From positions 173,364,524-173,428,523 of the forward strand of contig JBAIZL010000002.1 of the NCBI GenBank assembly GCA_036971475.1: a stretch of 64,000 nt of DNA, in the 5' to 3' direction. The position numbers were made by a program, and so were the translations under genes. Position 1 is the stretch's first letter; the number at the start of each line of letters is the position of its first letter. The notes beneath the pieces are model-generated. The model had not been told where the DNA came from, made no database searches, and saw only the letters and a program-made list of their open reading frames with translations. This document shows, piece after piece, positions 56,501 through 64,000 of the stretch. Origin of the DNA: Prosapia bicincta. Lineage: Eukaryota; Arthropoda; Insecta; Hemiptera; Cercopidae.

Positions 56501-56520
56501 ACAGCTGCACATACAAATGC
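50600..56520 (+). repeat. 13-monomer higher-order repeat, 2,015 bp, about three copies
   Basis: Diagnostic variants recur at exactly 2,015 bp (13 x 155). The monomer with TTAGTTTGACATTTATTACA is at 51,477-51,707, 53,492-53,722 and 55,507-55,737. Monomers at 50,702, 50,857, 51,021, 51,641, 51,787, 51,942 and 52,070 have partners at +2,015 and +4,030, nearly all unchanged. The copies are close to identical, so the amplification is recent. The third copy gives way after about 56,520 to monomers of a different order. Confidence 0.9.
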
Positions 56521-57149
56521 ATTGAAGCTAATAGAAACTAACACTTTAAGGATACGATAACCAAAGAGTTTATATTTGCATATATATTTGATCATACAAT
56601 TTAAGATAGAAATGCTTTTATTATTGCAGAGACAATTGTTAGTATGACTTTTATTACAGCTGCTCATCGAAATGCGGTGAAGCTAATAGAAACTAACACT
56701 TTTAGGATACGATGACCAATGAGCTTATATTTGCATATAGATTTGATCATACAATTTGAGATAGAAATGCTTTTATTATTGCAGAGACAATTGTTAGTTT
56801 GACATTTATTACAGCTGCACATACAAATGCATTGATGCTAATAGAAACTAACACTTTAAGCATACGATGACCAATGAGCTTATATTTGCATATAGATTTG
56901 ATCATACAATTTAAGATAGAAATGCTTTTTTTATTGCAGAGGCAATTGTTAGTATGACTTTTATTACAGCTGCACATACAAATGCATTGAAGCTAATAGA
57001 AACTAACACTTTAAGGATACGATGACCAATGAGCTTATATTTGCATATAGATTTGATCATACAATTTGAGATAGAAATGCCTTTATTATTGCAGAGACAA
57101 TTGTTAGTATGATTTTTATTACAGCTGCACATACAAATGCATTGATGCT

Positions 57150-59300
57150 AATGGTAACTAACATTTTAAGGATATGATGACCAATGAGCTTATATTTGCA
57201 TATAGATTTGATCATACAATTTGAGATAGAAATGCTTTTATTATTGCAGAGACAATTGTTAGTATGACTTTTATTACAGCTGCACATACAAATGCATTGA
57301 TGCTAATAGAAACTAACACTTTAAGGATACGATGATCAATGAGCTTATATTTGCATATAGATTTGATCATACAATTTGAGATAGAAATGCTTTTATTATT
57401 GCAGAGACAATTGTTAGTATGACTTTTATTACAGCTGCACATACAAATGCATTGATGCTAATAGAAACTAACACTTTAAGGATATGATGACCAATGAGCT
57501 TATATTTGCATATAGATTTGATCATACAATTTGAGATAGAAATGCTTTTATTATTGCAGAGACAATTGTTAGTATGACTTTTATTACAGCTGCACATACA
57601 AATGCATTGATGCTAATAGAAACTAACACTTTAAGGATACGATGACCAATGAGCTTATATTTGCATATAGATTTGATCATACAATTTGAGATAGAAACGC
57701 TTTTATTATTGCAGAGACAATTGATAGTATTACTTTTATTACAGCTGCACATACAAATGCATTGATGCTAATAGAAACTAACACTTTAAGGATACGATGA
57801 CCAATTAGCTTATTATTGCATATAGATTTGATCATACAAATTGAGATAGGAACGCTATTATTATTGCAGAGACAATTGTTAGTATGACTTTTGTTACAGC
57901 TGCACATACAAATGCATTGATGCTAATAGAAACTAACTCTTTAAGGATACGATGACCAATGAGCTTATATTTGCATATAGATTTGATCATTCAATTTGAG
58001 ATAGAAATGCTTTTGTTATTGCAGAGACAATTGTTAGTATGATTTTTATTACAGCTGCACATACAAATGCATTGATGCTAATAGAAACTAACACTTTAAG
58101 GATACGATGACCAATGAGCTTATATTTGCATATAGATTTGATCATACAATTTGAGATAGGAACGCTATTATTATTGCAGAGGCAATGGTTAGTATGACTT
58201 TTATTACAGCTGCACATACAAATGCATTGAAGCTAATAGAAACTAACACTTTAAGGATACGATGACCAATGAGCTTATATTTGCATATAGATTTGATCAT
58301 ACAATTTGAGATAGGAACGCTATTATTATTGCAGAGACAATTGTTAGTATGACTTTTATTACAGCTGCACATACAAATGCATTGATGCTAATAGAAACTA
58401 ACACTTTAAGGATACGATGATCAATGAGCTTATATTTGCATATAGATTTGATCATACAATTTGAGATAGAAATGCTTTTATTATTGCAGAGACAATTGTT
58501 AGTATGACTTTTATTACAGCTGCACATACAAATGCATTGATGCTAATAGAAACTAACACTTTAAGGATATGATGACCAATGAGCTTATATTTGCATATAG
58601 ATTTGATCATACAATTTGAGATAGAAATGCTTTTATTATTGCAGAGACAATTGTTAGTATGACTTTTATTACAGCTGCACATACAAATGCATTGATGCTA
58701 ATAGAAACTAACACTTTAAGGATACGATGACCAATGAGCTTATGTTTGCATATAGATTTGATCATACAATTTGAGATAGAAACGCTTTTATTATTGCAGA
58801 GACAATTGATAGTATTACTTTTATTACAGCTGCACATACAAATGCATTGATGCTAATAGAAACTAACACTTTAAGGATACGATGACCAATTAGCTTATTA
58901 TTGCATATAGATTTGATCATACAAATTGAGATAGGAACGCTATTATTATTGCAGAGACAATTGTTAGTATGACTTTTGTTACAGCTGCACATACAAATGC
59001 ATTGATGCTAATAGAAACTAACTCTTTAAGGATACGATGACCAATGAGCTTATATTTGCATATAGATTTGATCATTCAATTTGAGATAGAAATGCTTTTG
59101 TTATTGCAGAGACAATTGTTAGTATGATTTTTATTACAGCTGCACATACAAATGCATTGATGCTAATAGAAACTAACACTTTAAGGATACGATGACCAAT
59201 GAGCTTATATTTGCATATAGATTTGATCATACAATTTGAGATAGGAACGCTATTATTATTGCAGAGACAATTGTTAATATGACTTTTATTACAGCTGCAC
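57150..59300 (+). repeat. 7-monomer (1,085 bp) tandem duplication
   Basis: Monomer variants at 57,212, 57,367, 57,522, 57,677 and 57,987 recur at +1,085 (58,297, 58,452, 58,607, 58,762 and 59,072). They include the rare GCTTATTATTGCATATAG and GACAATTGATAGTATTAC forms. Confidence 0.8.
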
Positions 59301-62300
59301 ATACAAATGCATTGAAGCTAATAGAAACTAACACTTTAAGGATACGATGACCAATGAGCTTATATTTGCATATAGATTTGATCATACAATTTGAGATAGA
59401 AATGCTTTTATTATTGCAGAGACAATTGTTAGTATGACTTTTATTACAGCTGCACAAACAAATGCATTGATGCTAATGGAAACTAACATTTTAAGGATAC
59501 GATGACCAATGAGCTTATATTTGCATATAGATTTGATCATACAATTTGAGATAGGAACGCTATTATTATTGCAGAGACAATTGTTAGTATGACTTTTATT
59601 ACAGCTGCACATACAAATGCATTGATGCTAATAGAAACTAACACTTTAAGGATATGATGACCAATGAGCTTATATTTGCATATAGATTTGATCATACAAT
59701 TTAAGATAGAAATGCTTTTATTATTGCAGAGACAATTGTTAGTATGACTTTTATTACAGCTGCACATACAAATGCATTGATGCTAATAGAAACTAACACT
59801 TTAAGGATACGATGACCAATGATCTTATATTTGTATATAGATTTGATCATACAATTTGAGATAGGAACGCTATTATTATTGCAGAGACAATTGTTAGAAT
59901 GACTTTTATTACAGCTGCACATACAAATGCATTGATGCTAATAGAAACTAACACTTTAAGGATACGATGACCAATGAGCTTATATTTGCATATAGATTTG
60001 ATCATACAATTTGAGATAGAAATGCTTTTATTATTGCAAGGACAATTGTTAGTATGACTTTTATTACAGCTGCACATACAAATGCATTGATGCTAATAGA
60101 AACTAACACTTTAAGCAAACGATGACCAATGAGCTTATATTTGCATATAGATTTGATCATACAATTTGAGATAGAAATGCTTTTATTATTGCAGATACAA
60201 TTGTTAGTATGACTTTTATTACAGCTGCACATACAAATGCATTGATGCTAATAGAAACCAACACTTTAAGGATACGATGACCAATGAGCTTATATTTGCA
60301 TATAGATTTGATCATACAATTTGAGATAGAAACGCTTTTATTATTGCAGAGACAATTGTTAGTATTACTTTTATTACAGCTGCACATACAAATGCATTGA
60401 TGCTAATAGAAACTAACACTTTAAGGATACGATGACCAATGAGCTTATATTTGCATATAGATTTGATCATACAATTTGAGATAGAAATGCTTTTGTTATT
60501 GCAGAGACAATTGTTAGTATGATTTTTATTACAGCTGCACATACAAATGCATTGATGCTAATAGAAACTAACACTTTAAGGATACGATGACCAATGAGCT
60601 TATATTTGCATATAGATTTGATCATACAATTTGAGATAGGAACGCTATTATTATTGCAGAGGCAATGGTTAGTATGACTTTTATTACAGCTGCACATACA
60701 AATGCATTGATGCTAATAGAAACTAACACTTTAAGGATACGATGACCAATGAGCTTATATTTGCATATAGATTTGATCATACAATTTGAGATAGGAACGC
60801 TATTATTATTGCAGAGACAATTGTTAGTAAGACTTTTATTACAGCTGCACATACAAATGCATTGATGCTAATAGAAACTAACACTTTAAGTATACGATGA
60901 CCAATGAGCTTATATTTGCATATAGATTTGATCATACAATTTGAGATAGGAACGCTATTATTATTGCAGAGACAATTGTTAGTATGACTTTTGTTACAGC
61001 TGCACATACAAATGCATTGATGCTAATAGAAACTAGCACTTTAAGGATACGATGACCAATGAGCTTATATTTGCATATAGATTTGATCATACAATTTGAG
61101 ATAGAAACGCTTTTATTAATGCAGAGACAATTGTTAGTATTACTTTTATTACAGCTGCACATACAAATGCATTGATGCTAATAGAAAATAACACTTTTAG
61201 GATACGATGACCAATGAGCTTATATTTGCATATAGATTTGATCATACAATTTGAGATAGGAACGCTATTATTATTGCAGAGACAATTGTTAGTATGACTT
61301 TTGTTACAGCTGCACATACAAATGCATTGATGCTAATAGAAACTAACTCTTTAAGGATACGATGACCAATGAGCTTATATTTGCATATAGATTTGATCAT
61401 TCAATTTGAGATAGAAATGCTTTTGTTATTGCAGAGACAATTGTTAGTATGATTTTAATTACAGCTGCACATACAAATGCATTGATGCTAATAGAAACTA
61501 ACACTTTAAGGATACGATGACCAATGAGCTTATATTTGCATATAGATTTGATCATACAATTTGAGATAGGAACGCTATTATTATTGCAGAGACAATTGTT
61601 AGTATTACTTTTATTACAGCTGCACATACAAATGCATTGATGCTAATAGAAAATAACACTTTTAGGATACGATGACCAATAAGCTTATATTTGCATATAG
61701 ATTTGATCATACAATTTGAGATAGGAACGCTATTATTATTGCAGAGACAATTGTTAGTATGACTTTTGTTACAGCTGCACATACAAATGCATTGATGGTA
61801 ATAGAAACTAACTCTTTAAGGATACGATGACCAATAGGCTTATATTTGCATATAGATTTGATCATACAATTTGAGATAGAAATGCTTTTGTTATTGCAGA
61901 GACAATTGTTAGTATGATTTTTATTACAGCTGCACATACAAATGCATTGATGCTAATAGAAACTAACACTTTAAGGATACGATGACCAATGAGCTTATAT
62001 TTGCATATAGATTTGATCATACAATTTGAGATAGGAACGCTATTATTATTGCAGAGACAATTGTTAGTATGACTTTTATTACAGCTGCACATACAAATGC
62101 ATTGAAGCTAATAGAAACTAACACTTTAAGGATACGATGACCAATGAGCTTATATTTGCATATAGGTTTGATCATACAATTTGAGATAGAAATGCCTTTA
62201 TTATTGCAGAGACAATTGTTAGTATGACTTTTATTACAGCTGCACATACAAATGCATTGATGCTAATGGTAACTAACATTTTAAGGATACGATGACCAAT

Positions 62301-62870
62301 GAGCATATATTTGCATATAGATTTGATCATACAATTTGAGATAGGAACGCTATTATTATTGCAGAGTCAATTGTTAGTATGACTTTTATTACAGCTGCAC
62401 ATACAAATGCATTGATGCTAATAGAAACTAACACTTTAAGTATACGATGACCAATGAGCTTATATTTGCATATAGATTTGATCATACAATTTGAGATAGA
62501 AATGCTTTTATTATTGCAGAGACAATTGTTAGTATGACTTTTATTACAGCTGCACATACAAATGCATTGATGCTAATAGAAAATAACACTTTAAGGATAT
62601 GATGACCAATGAGCTTATATTTGCATATAGATTTGATCATACAATTTAAGATAGAAATGCTTTTATTATTGCAGAGACAATTGTTAGTATGACTTTTATT
62701 ACAGCTGCACATACAAATGCATTGATGCTAATAGAAACTAACACTTTAAGGATACGATGACCAATGAGCTTATATTTGCATATAGATTTGATCATACAAT
62801 TTGAGATAGGAACGCTATTATTATTGCAGAGACAATTGTTAGTATGACTTTTGTTACAGCTGCACATACA
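58330..62870 (+). repeat. Displaced copy of the block at about 43,600-48,450
   Basis: Rare variants line up in order with an earlier block. The offset is 14,725 (95 monomers) from 58,297 to 59,701, 14,570 (94) around 59,847-60,157 and 14,415 (93) from 60,622 to 62,646. The later copy therefore lacks two single monomers, near those matching 45,122 and 46,052, and is otherwise collinear over about 4.5 kb. Confidence 0.8.
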
Positions 62871-64000
62871 AATGCATTGATGCTAATAGAAACTAACTCT
62901 TTAAGGATACGATGACCAATGAGCTTATATTTGCATATAGATTTGATCATTCAATTTGAGATAGGAACGCTATTATTATTGCAGAGACAATTGTTAGTAT
63001 GACTTTTGTTACAGCTGCACATACAAATGCATTGATGGTAATAGAAACTAACTCTTTAAGGATACGATGACCAATAGGCTTATATTTGCATATAGATTTG
63101 ATCATACGATTTGAGATAGAAATGCTTTTGTTATTGCAGAGACAATTGTTAGTATGATTTTTATTACAGCTGCACATACAAATGCATTGATGCTAATAGA
63201 AACTAACACTTTAAGTATACGATGACCAATGAGCTTATATTTGCATATAGATTTGATCATACAATTTGAGATAGGAACGCTATTATTATTGCAGAGACAA
63301 TTGTTAGTATGACTTTTGTTACAGCTGCACATACAAATGCATTGATGCTAATAGAAACTAGCACTTTACGGATCCGATGACCAATGAGCTTATATTTGCA
63401 TATAGATTTGATCATACAATTTGAGATAGAAACGCTTTTATTAATGCAGAGACAATTGTTAGTATTACTTTTATTACAGCTGCACATACAAATGCATTGA
63501 TGCTAATAGAAAATAACACTTTTAGGATACGATGACCAATGAGCTTATATTTGCATATAGATTTGATCATACAATTTGAGATAGGAACGCTATTATTATT
63601 GCAGAGACAATTGTTAGTATGACTTTTGTTACAGCTGCACATACAAATGCATTGATGCTAATAGAAACTAACTCTTTAAGGATACGATGACCAATGAGCT
63701 TATATTTGCATATAGATTTGATCATTCAATTTGAGATAGAAATGCTTTTGTTATTGCAGAGACAATTGTTAGTATGATTTTTATTACAGCTGCACATACA
63801 AATGCATTGATGCTAATAGAAACTAACACTTTAAGGATACGATGACCAATGAGCTTATATTTGCATTTAGATTTGATCATACAATTTGAGATAGGAACGC
63901 TATTAATTTTGCAGAGACAATTGTTAGTATTACTTTTATTACAGCTGCACATACAAATGCATTGATGCTAATAGAAAATAACACTTTTAGGATACGATGA

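Larger units (their letters stand above)
28318..64000 (+). repeat. 155-bp satellite DNA array, about 230 monomers
   Basis: A head-to-tail array continues to the window end. The monomer is 155 bp and AT-rich. Landmarks in order are TTGATCATACAATTTGAGAT, TTATTATTGCAGAGACAATT, GTTAGTATGACTTTTATTAC, AGCTGCACATACAAATGCAT, GATGCTAATAGAAACTAACA, CTTTAAGGATACGATGACCA and ATGAGCTTATATTTGCATAT. Two common forms differ after GAGATA: GGAACGCTATTATTA and GAAATGCTTTTATTA. They often, but not strictly, alternate. The many 73-76-codon minus-strand frames starting MCSCNKSHTN are a by-product: 155 is not a multiple of 3, each frame spans 1.5 monomers, and all recur identically. No gene is interspersed. A monomer near 155 bp is in the usual range for satellites associated with nucleosome-length phasing; a centromeric or heterochromatic role is only inference. 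Confidence 0.98.

Noticed and set aside
28390..63952. About 170 near-identical minus-strand frames of 60-94 codons starting MCSCNKSHTN
   Set aside because: They are readings of the 155-bp satellite in shifting frames. Each overlaps the next, and they change only as the DNA repeat changes. No start context, splice signal or selection for protein is visible.
28318..64000. Hammerhead motif in the satellite monomer (TTGATGCTAATAGAAAC resembles CUGANGA...GAAA)
   Set aside because: The A9 position is wrong, there is no stem II between the two boxes and no stem I partner. Neither strand has CUGANGA.
28318..64000. CRISPR-like array
   Set aside because: The whole unit is repeated with no unique spacers, in clearly eukaryotic DNA.

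Overview
The window is AT-rich eukaryotic DNA, most likely from an arthropod and probably an insect. The evidence is canonical GT-AG exons of a lipocalin-type gene, a decayed non-LTR retrotransposon carrying an RNase H domain, many long (TA)n microsatellites and a very large satellite array. Nothing looks bacterial: there are no dense gene blocks, operons or ribosome binding sites. I cannot name the species.

Layout. 1-10.5 kb is mostly unrecognised AT-rich DNA with two old tandem repeats (about 4.14-5.17 kb, period near 175; about 8.69-9.17 kb, period near 116). From 10.5 to 25.8 kb there are three related inverted-repeat elements (10,643-10,902; 15,986-16,169; 25,402-25,657). Each is set in (TA)n microsatellite, and each arm carries a hammerhead-ribozyme-like core. 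A 5'-truncated, frameshifted LINE remnant on the minus strand lies at 16.7-17.64 kb, and a degenerate GC-richer repeat patch lies at 18.39-18.79 kb. An unidentified 70-codon open stretch on the minus strand at 12,856-13,065 may be a last exon.

From 27.66 kb back to 21.2 kb the minus strand holds the 3' part of a lipocalin gene: exons at 27,587-27,657, 26,892-26,996 and 21,215-21,427. All have good splice sites and the phases join, but the last exon needs one frameshift. The intron before the last exon contains six 220-bp tandem units. They keep the same open frame on the gene's own strand and may be decayed duplicates of a lipocalin C-terminal exon. No 5' lipocalin exon is visible.

From about 28,318 to the window end, and beyond it, lies a satellite of about 230 monomers of 155 bp. 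The part before about 42 kb carries small indels. From 42,332 to 63,722 the register is an exact multiple of 155 (138 monomers with no net indel). Diagnostic variants show nested higher-order repeats: a 13-monomer (2,015 bp) unit in about three copies at 50.6-56.5 kb, a 7-monomer (1,085 bp) duplication, and a block near 4.8 kb repeated 14.7 kb away with two monomers missing. If the gene is intact, the array lies in or interrupts a lipocalin intron.

The best candidates for something new are the hammerhead-bearing hairpin family, including an apparent natural U3-A8 replacement of the C3-G8 pair, and the exon-derived 220-bp array.
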